Positions 44,976 to 52,475 of a DNA stretch of 64,000 bases are shown here, piece after piece. The translations under genes and the position numbers were made by a program. Each line of letters begins with the position of its first letter. Positions within the stretch are counted from its first letter, which is position 1. The notes beneath the pieces are model-generated. The model made no database searches and was not told the origin of the DNA. It saw only the letters and a program-made list of their open reading frames with translations. The DNA comes from Flavobacterium cheongpyeongense. Lineage in GTDB: Bacteria; Bacteroidota; Bacteroidia; Flavobacteriales; Flavobacteriaceae. Where the stretch lies: NCBI RefSeq assembly GCF_003202435.1, contig NZ_QJHK01000003.1:62001-126000 (forward strand), read 5' to 3'.

Positions 44976-45054
44976 ACCATATAAGCTATATAAGTAAATA
45001 TAAGTTGTTGCCTTTTTGTGCTTAGTTTAAATGTCCTTATATAACTTATATGTG
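44976..45054. repeat. ACCATATAAG palindromic repeat, copy 4
   Basis: ACCATATAAGCTATATAAG at the left and CCTTATATAACTTATATG at the right pair across about 40 bp. It lies inside the minus-strand operon, between the racemase-like and transporter genes, where it could modulate downstream transcript levels. Confidence 0.7.
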
Positions 45055-45067
45055 AATTCTTTTTTGG

Positions 45068-45730
45068 TTAGAAATAAAGTTCTGCCAGTTTTTTCATGGC
45101 AATAGCCGGACTTGCCAAAATAGGAACTAGTTTTTCTTCTGCACTTAAGCCATCGACAACTCTTGCCATTGAAGCCTGTGCCAGCACAATTACATCTACT
45201 TCTTTCATTAATTCTTTTAGGGCTTTGGCTACCATTTCGTCGTGTTTGGCTGCGTCACCGCTCATTAAAGCTTCGAAAGCGCCTTCGCATAATTTAGAAG
45301 TAATCGTTGCATTTTTACCTGCCAGTTCTGCTCTTCTTCTCACCAAATCGCTGGTTGGCTCCAGAGTAGTTGGCAAGGTCGCAATAACACCAATTTTGTT
45401 CCCAATTTGAACTGCCTCATCTGCCATCGCCTGATCTACGCGAATAACCGGAACTGTTGCTAACGTTGCAGCCGTTTCAATTGCCACACCAATAGACGAG
45501 CAGGTTACTAAAATTACATCGGCACCTGCGGATTCAGCAAGTTTAACGTGACTCACGACTCTGGAAGCCGTATTGGGCATTAATTTTCCTTTTTTGATTA
45601 CGTCTTTAATCAGGCTGTCATCCACTATATTGAATGTTTCAATTCCCTCTAAAAACTCATTGCTTAATTGCTGAAACAACGGAACCAATGTTGCTGATGT
45701 ATGTACAAAACCTAAAACTTTTGCGCTCAT
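45068..45730 (-). CDS. Asp/Glu/hydantoin racemase-superfamily protein
   Basis: A 220-residue cytoplasmic protein of the Asp/Glu racemase superfamily, whose members perform cofactor-free chemistry with two cysteines or with one Cys and an alternative residue. The first nucleophile position is clear: DVILVTCSSIGVA. In the second half the expected motif reads VIVLAQASMARV, with Ala or Ser where a second Cys would be. A classical two-base racemase is therefore unlikely, and an isomerase, decarboxylase or hydrolase variant is more plausible. The start overlaps the kinase stop by 4 bp (ATGA), which indicates translational coupling. Its reaction probably belongs to the same sugar-acid pathway. Confidence 0.75.
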   Translation of the reverse strand: MSAKVLGFVHTSATLVPLFQQLSNEFLEGIETFNIVDDSLIKDVIKKGKLMPNTASRVVSHVKLAESAGADVILVTCSSIGVAIETAATLATVPVIRVDQAMADEAVQIGNKIGVIATLPTTLEPTSDLVRRRAELAGKNATITSKLCEGAFEALMSGDAAKHDEMVAKALKELMKEVDVIVLAQASMARVVDGLSAEEKLVPILASPAIAMKKLAELYF

Positions 45731-47106
45731 AATTTTTCTCCTTTTAATACTTTTATAAAATAATCGGCCGTACCTACTTGTCCGCCTTTAAAATTCATTT
45801 CTATTTTATTAACCCATTCATTGTCCGAAACGGCCTTGCAAAGCGGTGCTCCGGGCGCTATTGGCGCGATCATTTCCAATGCCAGAATTTCCAATTCGGA
45901 GGCAGCATAACTGGAAGTATCGCCACCTGCAAAAAGGATTCTTTTTAGCGGAACTGCTTTTAAAACTTCTTTGGTGATTCTCCCCAAAACACTTCCGTAA
46001 AGAGTACTGCATTGTTTCTGAATATCATTTTCCGAAATTCCTTTTGATCTGAAATACGCCTCTGTTTCAGCAATACGCGGGTCACTTGAACCTGTGCTGG
46101 TATGCAAAATCGTGCTTTTTCCCTGATTGAAATTGTCAACAATTCGAGCAACGGTGTTTTTTATAATTGCTTCCTGACGTTGAATATCGACAGCTTTACT
46201 TTCTAAAGCGATTTCCAGAAACCCATTTTCGAGTGCATATTCAATTTGACTGGATGTTACCGGAGAACAGCTTCCCGATAAAACGAGTATGGGCGAAACT
46301 TCTCCTGCTGATTCGAATATCGCTTCGTTTCCGATGATTTTTTCGTTTTTCCAATTCAATCCCAAAGCCATTTCGATTCCGGATGAACCTACTGAAAACA
46401 ATGTTTTGTCAGTTGCCAATTGGTTAAAAACACTTCCGATGGTTTTGAGATGTTCCAAATTGAAACCGTCAAAAAACAGAATTTCGGCATTGTTGCTTTC
46501 TACCGCTTCGAGAACTGCTGATGTGCCTTTTTCGATTGTTGTTAAATTGACAAGATTGATGGATTTCTCCGTTTGTTTTGCCAGATGCAAAGTCAAATCG
46601 CCTTCCAAAGCGGGTGTAACAGGATGTTTGCTCATGGATGGATGTCGGTCGATACGATAAATTTCGCCGTTTCCGATCGTTCCCATTCGGGCAAACAGAT
46701 TTCCGAAAACACAAAATCTCCCTAAATGTGGTGCTGATGGTGAAACCAAAACCGTTTTCTGATTGAAAACTTCGCTTCCAATCTCGATTGCTTTTCCAAT
46801 ATTTCCCACGTGTGGTGCAGAATCGAAAGTGGAACAGACTTTATAATGAAAGTGATTTGGGGCAAAACTTTTCAGATTTTCAAAAGCACTATAAAGTTCT
46901 GTTTCCATTTCCGACGGTGACATCGATCGGCTTTTTCCGGCCAGACCTATGGCCTGAATTCCCGGAAAGCGATCCAGGTCTTTTTGTTCCGGTTTTCGAA
47001 GAAAGAGAACGGTTTTCACTCCGGCCAGCGTCAGGAATTCCAGGGCATCGGTAGAGCCTGTGAAGTCGTCGCCATAATAGGCCAATAGCAATTTATCGTT
47101 CTTCAT
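45727..47106 (-). CDS. DUF1537 four-carbon acid sugar kinase family, 3-oxo-isoapionate-kinase-like
   Basis: A 459-residue ATP-dependent kinase. The N-terminal sugar-binding domain begins LLAYYGDDFTGSTDALEFL, the family hallmark. The C-terminal nucleotide-binding domain has ILVLSGSCSPVTSSQI, LHTSTGSSDPR and ILFAGGDTSSYAASEL. Known members phosphorylate D-threonate, L-threonate, D-erythronate or 3-oxo-isoapionate. Being sandwiched between a RuBisCO-like protein and a racemase-family gene (1-bp and 4-bp overlaps) matches the gene context of 3-oxo-isoapionate kinase in D-apiose catabolism better than that of the threonate kinases, which usually pair with PdxA2. The assignment to apiose is inferred. 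Confidence 0.85.
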   Translation of the reverse strand: MKNDKLLLAYYGDDFTGSTDALEFLTLAGVKTVLFLRKPEQKDLDRFPGIQAIGLAGKSRSMSPSEMETELYSAFENLKSFAPNHFHYKVCSTFDSAPHVGNIGKAIEIGSEVFNQKTVLVSPSAPHLGRFCVFGNLFARMGTIGNGEIYRIDRHPSMSKHPVTPALEGDLTLHLAKQTEKSINLVNLTTIEKGTSAVLEAVESNNAEILFFDGFNLEHLKTIGSVFNQLATDKTLFSVGSSGIEMALGLNWKNEKIIGNEAIFESAGEVSPILVLSGSCSPVTSSQIEYALENGFLEIALESKAVDIQRQEAIIKNTVARIVDNFNQGKSTILHTSTGSSDPRIAETEAYFRSKGISENDIQKQCSTLYGSVLGRITKEVLKAVPLKRILFAGGDTSSYAASELEILALEMIAPIAPGAPLCKAVSDNEWVNKIEMNFKGGQVGTADYFIKVLKGEKL

Positions 47107-48347
47107 TATTTCGAAAATTTCTTTACCGACTCGGCAAATTCCGGATATTTCAAAGCCGTTTCTTCCACAGACAAACCGTCAACGGCTCCTGTCCAGGCTT
47201 GCTGTAATGCATTTACTCCGGCTTTTGGGCCCATTGGATGTGCCAAAATTCCGCCACCTGCCATATACAGCAAATCGGTGGTTTGGGTTCTTCGGTAGGT
47301 TTCTACGGCTTGTCCGCCCCATTGCCCCGAAGACACTACAGGTAATATTTTGTATCCGCCTAAAAAGGGTTTCAAACAGGATTTTATCGAGGTTACCACC
47401 GAATCATCCGATTCCCAAAATTTATTCTGGATTCCGTTAACGTGCAGTTGATCGACTCCTGCCAGACGTTGAATTTTTTGATAAGCCGGAAATTCAATTC
47501 CCAACAACGGATGTCGGTTCAGCATTCCCCAGCCGTTTCTGTGTCCGTGAATCACGAGTTCGCCCTGATCACAGATTTTCTTTGTTCCGGAAAGTCCCAC
47601 ACTGTTAATGCTGATCATCGCACAGCTTCCTTTTTCCTTTTTAATCAAATCGTATTTTCGTTGCATTTCGTCAATTTCATCACTGATATTGAACGCATAC
47701 ATTACCTTTTTACCTGTTTTTTGTTCGTTGTCACGAATCACTTTCATAATCGCTTTTACCCTTTCATCAAAGGGCGAATTAGCAGCAGACCCCATCAATT
47801 CGTCATCTTTGATAAAATCGATTCCGGCATCAATCAGGGATTTTACCAAAGTAGCGGTTTCCTCCACACTCATTCCGATGCTCGGTTTTATAATGGTTCC
47901 AATCATCGGCCTGTCGGTTACGCCACAGGATAATTTCGAGCCTTTGATTCCGAATTTTGGTCCTTTGAAATGATTTTGAAAAGAATCCGGCACTTCAAAA
48001 TCCATTAGTTTTAAACCCGTAAATTGCGTGATTTCATATAAATTCCCTTGTAAAGTGCTAATCAAAACCGGCAGATTATAACCAAAGTTTTCAATCGACC
48101 AACTTACTTTTACTCTTGCTTTCTGGTATTTTTTTCCGGGAATACTTCCTCCTGGAATGGACGGTTCGTCTGCCAAATCCAATAACTGAATATCCTCAAC
48201 ACGTGCTGCAAAACGTTTTTTCAATTCTTCGGTTTCGCCCGGCACAGACACAAAAGTTCCCGAGGACTGCTCACCCGCCAAAACCGCTGAAGCCTGTTCT
48301 ACATCATAAGGGGTTTCGATAAGATATTCTGCAAAAACTCTTTCCAT
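47106..48347 (-). CDS. RuBisCO-like protein (form IV), 3-oxo-isoapionate-4-phosphate-type candidate
   Basis: A 413-residue member of the RuBisCO large-subunit superfamily, shorter than true carboxylases. Key residues are retained: Lys154 in GTIIKPSIG, the carbamylation and metal motif DFIKDDE with Lys180, Asp182 and Glu183, the HGHRNGWG segment near residue 268, Lys309 in the loop-6 position (NGIQNKFWES), and the phosphate-binding MAGGGILAHP near 362-371. This is an active-looking enolase-superfamily-like site, not a degenerate one. In D-apiose catabolism, RuBisCO-like proteins decarboxylate or split 3-oxo-isoapionate 4-phosphate. Enolase-type (methionine salvage) RLPs are the main alternative, but the kinase neighbour argues against that. 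First gene of the operon. Confidence 0.88.
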   Translation of the reverse strand: MERVFAEYLIETPYDVEQASAVLAGEQSSGTFVSVPGETEELKKRFAARVEDIQLLDLADEPSIPGGSIPGKKYQKARVKVSWSIENFGYNLPVLISTLQGNLYEITQFTGLKLMDFEVPDSFQNHFKGPKFGIKGSKLSCGVTDRPMIGTIIKPSIGMSVEETATLVKSLIDAGIDFIKDDELMGSAANSPFDERVKAIMKVIRDNEQKTGKKVMYAFNISDEIDEMQRKYDLIKKEKGSCAMISINSVGLSGTKKICDQGELVIHGHRNGWGMLNRHPLLGIEFPAYQKIQRLAGVDQLHVNGIQNKFWESDDSVVTSIKSCLKPFLGGYKILPVVSSGQWGGQAVETYRRTQTTDLLYMAGGGILAHPMGPKAGVNALQQAWTGAVDGLSVEETALKYPEFAESVKKFSK

Positions 48348-48499
48348 TCTAATCTAATTTTTTTAAGAAATTCTAAATAAATGAATTTATAGGGAGTAAG
48401 TGTCCTGCTGTGTACTGTATTAAGGATTTATTTTGAAGATAAGTGAATAACCTGAATCCGATTTTTAATTTCAGGAGCAGAAAGATGAGGCACTATCAG

Positions 48500-48577
48500 T
48501 GAGCATTGTCCCGCTCTTCGTTACAAATCTTGTATGCCGAACCCCGGCACACAAGGGTTTCCACTGCGATCGGGGCT
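48500..48577. repeat. AGCCCCGAT-type intergenic repeat
   Basis: Read on the minus strand it starts AGCCCCGATCGCAGTGGAAA, contains a TGTGCCGGGGTTCGGCA hairpin and ends AGCGGGACAATGCTC. A repeat of this shape is common between Flavobacterium genes. It sits in the 381-bp divergent gap between the RuBisCO-like operon and the MFS gene. The rest of that gap holds no gene and presumably both promoters. Confidence 0.6.
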
Positions 48578-48728
48578 AGAAAACAACATTTTGCCTTTTT
48601 GTAATGATTCAAAAAAACAAAACAAGCAAGAATCAAATAGTAAACATCACAAACAAATCAAATGGAAAAACAATTCTTTCCTGTTGCGTTTGAATTCGTA
48701 TATTCGGCCTTTATTTTGAAAAAAGAAA

Positions 48729-49985
48729 ATGATTGCAAAATTGAATGAAAAAAAATCCTATCCATGGATTGTTGTGGGATTGTTGTGGTTTGTTGCTTTA
48801 TTGAATTATTTAGACAGACAAATGCTTTCCACTATGAAGTCAGCCATGATGGATGACATTCCTGAATTGGCTAAAGCTGAAAATTTCGGTCTCCTAATGG
48901 CTATTTTCCTTTGGATCTATGCGCTTATGAGCCCTGTTTCCGGAATTATAGCGGATCGGTTTAACCGAAAAAGAATCATCATAGGAAGTCTTTTTATATG
49001 GTCTGGAGTTACCATGGCGATGGGTTATGCCACCACTTTCAATCAGATTTATATTTTGCGAGGCATTATGGGTTTTAGTGAAGCTTTTTATATTCCGGCT
49101 GCCTTATCCTTAATTGCAGATTACCATCAGGAAAAAACACGCTCTTTTGCTATTGCCATTCATACCACCGGAATTTATTTAGGACAGGCACTTGGTGGTT
49201 TTGGAGCCACTATTTCTAAATATTTTTCCTGGCATTTCAGCTTTCACTCCGTAGGTTTACTGGGTGTACTTTACAGTTTAGTGCTGCTATTTTTTCTGCA
49301 GGAAAAGAAAACGTATTTTTTTGATACTACAAAAAAGTCATCTACAATCTCTGAATTCAGGCAGATGTTTAAAGGATTGGGAATCTTATTTGGTAATATT
49401 TCCTTTTGGGTTTTACTCTTTTATTTCGCTTCACCCAGTTTACCGGGCTGGGCGGCCAAAAACTGGTTACCCACCTTATTTACCGAAACGTTACATTTAG
49501 ACATGGCTCTGGCGGGACCCATTGCAACGGTAACCATCTCAATGTCTTCCTTTTTTGGCGTTTTAATTGGTGGTGCCATTTCAGACAGATGGGTGATGAA
49601 ACATCTTAAAGGAAGAATTTACACCAGCGCTATCGGATTGTTTCTTACCATTCCGGCATTGTTTCTATTTGGCTATTGCTGTGACACAGCAGCTATTATT
49701 TTTGGCGCTATCCTTTTTGGCCTTGGATTCGGAATATACGACACCAACAATATGCCTATTCTTTGTCAGTTTGTTGCGCCTCGCTACCGTGCTACCGGAT
49801 ATGGAATTATGAATTTTGTGGGTATCTCAGCCGGAGCTGTTATCACCGAGTTTTTAGGAAAAGCCGCTGATAACGGAGGAATGAGGCACGTTTTTGTACT
49901 GCTGTTATTTGTAGTGGTTACTGCGATTGTTTTACAACTGGTTAGTTTGCATCCAAAGACTGTAGATATGACTGAAGGAGAATGA
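48729..49985 (+). CDS. MFS transporter, anion:cation symporter (hexuronate-type) family
   Basis: A 418-residue inner-membrane carrier with about twelve hydrophobic helices. The N-terminus WIVVGLLWFVALLNYLDRQM and the cytoplasmic loop GIIADRFNRKRII are typical of ACS-family members such as hexuronate and glucarate carriers, as is the RGIMGFSEAFYIPAALSLIA segment. It diverges from the RuBisCO-like operon across a shared 381-bp region, so co-regulation is likely. It would import the free sugar or its acid after extracellular release. Together with the BASS carrier this gives the cluster two candidate transporters. Confidence 0.85.
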   Translation: MIAKLNEKKSYPWIVVGLLWFVALLNYLDRQMLSTMKSAMMDDIPELAKAENFGLLMAIFLWIYALMSPVSGIIADRFNRKRIIIGSLFIWSGVTMAMGYATTFNQIYILRGIMGFSEAFYIPAALSLIADYHQEKTRSFAIAIHTTGIYLGQALGGFGATISKYFSWHFSFHSVGLLGVLYSLVLLFFLQEKKTYFFDTTKKSSTISEFRQMFKGLGILFGNISFWVLLFYFASPSLPGWAAKNWLPTLFTETLHLDMALAGPIATVTISMSSFFGVLIGGAISDRWVMKHLKGRIYTSAIGLFLTIPALFLFGYCCDTAAIIFGAILFGLGFGIYDTNNMPILCQFVAPRYRATGYGIMNFVGISAGAVITEFLGKAADNGGMRHVFVLLLFVVVTAIVLQLVSLHPKTVDMTEGE

Positions 49986-50057
49986 GGTTTGAGGGTATAA
50001 GTACCTAAGAACTGCTCAGTGATTTTTGACGAATTGCAGTTTCAGTCCAAAATATAC

Positions 50058-50291
50058 TTAACTGAGCCATTCTGAATCACGTTTGCTCAGTTCTGATTCA
50101 GAAATGATTTTTCCGGTTTGAATATCTTCTTCGCTCATTAATAACATTTCTATTTGTTCTGACGACAAAGCAACAATTTCTTCGGATTGCGTTGAATCAA
50201 AAATACTATTTATGGCTTCCAACAACCTTTCATTTTTAGTTGCTAAAACACTGTATATCAGACTATTTTTTATATTATCTAAAGCATTCAT
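50058..50291 (-). CDS. Small antitoxin-like protein
   Basis: A 77-residue acidic protein (ILSEEDIQTGKIISESELSK-like C-terminus with LMSEEDIQTGKIIS) with an N-terminal helix NALDNIKNSLIYSVLATKN. The layout resembles addiction-module antitoxins that pair with RelE/ParE toxins. No toxin directly follows it, but the HigBA-like pair starts 66 bp upstream on the same strand. It may be an orphan or an extra partner of that system. Confidence 0.6.
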   Translation of the reverse strand: MNALDNIKNSLIYSVLATKNERLLEAINSIFDSTQSEEIVALSSEQIEMLLMSEEDIQTGKIISESELSKRDSEWLS

Positions 50292-50357
50292 AGTTTTGTA
50301 TTTTCTGTAAGTTCGATATTTATTGTATCTTTTCCAAAAAACTTTTAGATGGCAATT

Positions 50358-50660
50358 CTAAAGTTTAATAGATAATTCCAAATGCCCACCCAAACCTAAT
50401 TCAACTATTTTTTGTAATGTTGAAAATCTAGCTTCTTTTACATTATTCTCGATTTTTGAAATATATGATTTTGTAGTTCCTACTTTCACTGCAAGTTCTT
50501 CCTGAGTCAAGCCTTTCTGAATTCTTGCATCGTGAATCATCGCACCAATTTTAAAGTTTTCAAAACCTGCATCAAGTTCGTCACGTTTTTCTGTTCCAAT
50601 TTCTCCGTAATGTTTGGTTTTAAACTGGTCGAGTGTTTTGATATTATTTTTCGCTTTCAT
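50358..50660 (-). CDS. HigA-like XRE antitoxin
   Basis: A 100-residue helix-turn-helix protein. The HTH reads LTQEELAVKVGTTKSYISKI near residues 52-71, preceded by a long N-terminal helix. The start at 50660 (MKAKNN) is preferred to 50690, which would deepen the overlap with the toxin. The 17-bp overlap with the toxin gene's end gives the toxin-first order typical of HigBA. It should bind the toxin and repress the shared promoter upstream of 50982. Confidence 0.82.
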   Translation of the reverse strand: MKAKNNIKTLDQFKTKHYGEIGTEKRDELDAGFENFKIGAMIHDARIQKGLTQEELAVKVGTTKSYISKIENNVKEARFSTLQKIVELGLGGHLELSIKL

Positions 50661-50982
50661 ATTCCCTTTTAATTTTAATTGCTTTTTCAATTTCGCTTTT
50701 TGGTGTCTTTTGCGTTTTCTTCTGAAGCCCGTTCGCCAGAATTATTAATTGACCTTCATCAAAAAAACAAAATATCCTGAAAATATCGCTTCCTTGTTGA
50801 ATCCGTATCTCAAAAAGTCCATCCGTATTTTCAATATGTTTAAGATACGTTTCTGGAATTCTTTCTAACTCTTCTATTAATTCTAAAGTCCAGATAATTT
50901 TAGCCTTTACTTTTTCACGTTGCTGGATAAAGAATTTTTCAAAGTAATCTTTATAGAAAATTATTGCTCGTTTCTTTTTCAT
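50644..50982 (-). CDS. HigB/RelE-like toxin (Gp49 type)
   Basis: A 112-residue protein of the RelE/HigB superfamily: helices FEKFFIQQREKVKAKIIWTL, then the strand-turn-strand GLFEIRIQQGSDIFRIFCFF and LIILANGLQKKTQKTP, ending in a basic helix. This is the phage-derived Gp49-like subgroup that cleaves mRNA at the ribosome. It precedes and overlaps its antitoxin gene by 17 bp. Confidence 0.82.
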   Translation of the reverse strand: MKKKRAIIFYKDYFEKFFIQQREKVKAKIIWTLELIEELERIPETYLKHIENTDGLFEIRIQQGSDIFRIFCFFDEGQLIILANGLQKKTQKTPKSEIEKAIKIKREYESEK

Positions 50983-51023
50983 TATTTATACAAAGATACA
51001 AAAGTTGTTCTAAAGTGAAACTT

Positions 51024-51965
51024 TTAATTAGTTATAATTTTTTTTAATGATACTGAAAATCCTGTATCTTGATGACGATACAAATCATACCTATTGCTAT
51101 CATCAGTATCAATAAGAAAACGGTTATTTAAACAATCAGAGATTGCAAGTATTGTTCTCAATAAACCAAATAACGTTTTATCTCCTCCTTCCTGTAAAGT
51201 TCCGTCTGATAAAAATTTTGTACTTCGCCCTCTAGTTGTAAAATATCCAACTCGCAATTCTTCTGAACCAGCATCAACTGTTAACGTAGTTTCACATTCC
51301 TTATATATAAATACAGAGCTAATAAAAGGAGTATCGCGATAATTTTCAAAAGTTGAATTTTCTTTTAAAATATTAGATAATTTTTTTCTTATCGTTACTC
51401 CTGTTAATTGTCGACTTCCATTTGTGCTTCTTTTAAATTCCCAAGCATAAACAAGTAAAGCAGGGACTTTTAACTCTACAGCAATATGATGCTCTTTAGA
51501 AAACGCTTTATACTCAATCCACTTATTTCGATAATCCATCAACAACCCGATCGAATCTGTTAAATGTTTTCCATTTAAAGTCCCCTTAACCTCAATAACA
51601 GCTTTTACTGATTCAGGAGATAATAAAACAATATTTTCATCTTCAAAAACGGGAGATGATTCAAATACATCATAAACTAATATATCAATTTGTTTCGACA
51701 TAATATAAGAACTACGGTTCAATGAATCATAATCTTCTGGAGCCTTTTCTGCATTAAAACGTCTTTTCGTTGGGAAAACTACAAATCCAGATTTAGCTTT
51801 TAATTTTTTTGGCAAATTATCATTTAAGAAATTAATCAATACCTTTTCCTTGAAGCCTCCTGTAGTTAACCAGTGCTTATCTCCAATGATTTTTTCCAAA
51901 AGATTAATCTTACTATGAAAAGATTCTGCTAATTGAGTTTGAAAATCATTCAAAGTTCTATCCAT
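51024..51965 (-). CDS. DUF6602 nuclease-like protein
   Basis: A 313-residue cytoplasmic protein with a PD-(D/E)xK-type core: Asp94 in KQIDILVYD and Glu125-x-Lys127 in AVIEVKGTL, the spacing typical of restriction-like nucleases. DUF6602 proteins carry this arrangement. The N-terminal 60 residues form a helical cap (NLLEKIIGDKHWLTTGGFKE). The C-terminal half is variable. It lies beside the HigBA pair at the start of the accessory region, so a defence or genome-maintenance role is plausible but unproven. Confidence 0.72.
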   Translation of the reverse strand: MDRTLNDFQTQLAESFHSKINLLEKIIGDKHWLTTGGFKEKVLINFLNDNLPKKLKAKSGFVVFPTKRRFNAEKAPEDYDSLNRSSYIMSKQIDILVYDVFESSPVFEDENIVLLSPESVKAVIEVKGTLNGKHLTDSIGLLMDYRNKWIEYKAFSKEHHIAVELKVPALLVYAWEFKRSTNGSRQLTGVTIRKKLSNILKENSTFENYRDTPFISSVFIYKECETTLTVDAGSEELRVGYFTTRGRSTKFLSDGTLQEGGDKTLFGLLRTILAISDCLNNRFLIDTDDSNRYDLYRHQDTGFSVSLKKIITN

Positions 51966-52158
51966 ACTAATTGTCTTTTGCGATTGTTGATTATATTATT
52001 AATCCTAAAATTAGACACACTGGTCAAAAATTCAAACATTCTAAAATAAAAATGTATTCATTTCATAAACAAGGATTTTATTCTTACGAATATAACGCAA
52101 TTATTACAAATGGTAAACTCGAAAATAACCCTAAATTCTTTTATGAAACCAACTCCCC

Positions 52159-52247
52159 GCATAAGGGATGGAAATGGCATCCTTTTGTTTTCTTTCTTTA
52201 GGAAAATAAAAGTTATAATGGACAGTCCGACCCGCAGTGATATGCCC
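52159..52247. repeat. Dispersed GGGCGTG repeat, copy 5 (reverse)
   Basis: It opens GCATAAGGGATGG, contains an inner TTTCTTT/AAAATAAAAG arm and GGACAGTCCGACCC, and closes GATATGCCC. It is the main content of the 510-bp gap 51966-52475. A weak hairpin AAAAAGGCT/AGCCTCTTTT at 52273-52305 follows it. I see no gene there. Confidence 0.75.
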
Positions 52248-52411
52248 AAATAACAAACAAAATTTGCTGCATAAAAAAGGCTTTCCTTTTCGGACAGCCT
52301 CTTTTGTCTTTTGTTTAAAATAGCTTTAATTTTTGAAGAAAAGTATTTATTTTAATAAAGATATTAAAAGTGACAGTGTAACGTAAGTAGCATCTAAGTA
52401 TTCAGTAAAGA

Positions 52412-52442
52412 TTTCTTTTCTGAATAAAGGATTATACATTTG
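52412..52442 (+). promoter_or_regulatory. Candidate Bacteroidota-type promoter for the APH-fold gene
   Basis: A TACATTTG box (TAnnTTTG form) at 52435-52442 is preceded by a TTTC at 52412-52415, a spacing of 19 bases. The next start codon is 33 bases downstream. The match is to the known -33/-7 consensus of this phylum; it has not been tested. Confidence 0.45.
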
Positions 52443-52475
52443 CCTTCTTCAAAAAAAACATAAGAGGATATAAAA

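Noticed and set aside
51971..52201. 76-codon frame on the + strand
   Set aside because: Most of it is the dispersed GGGCGTG repeat, so the frame is accidental.
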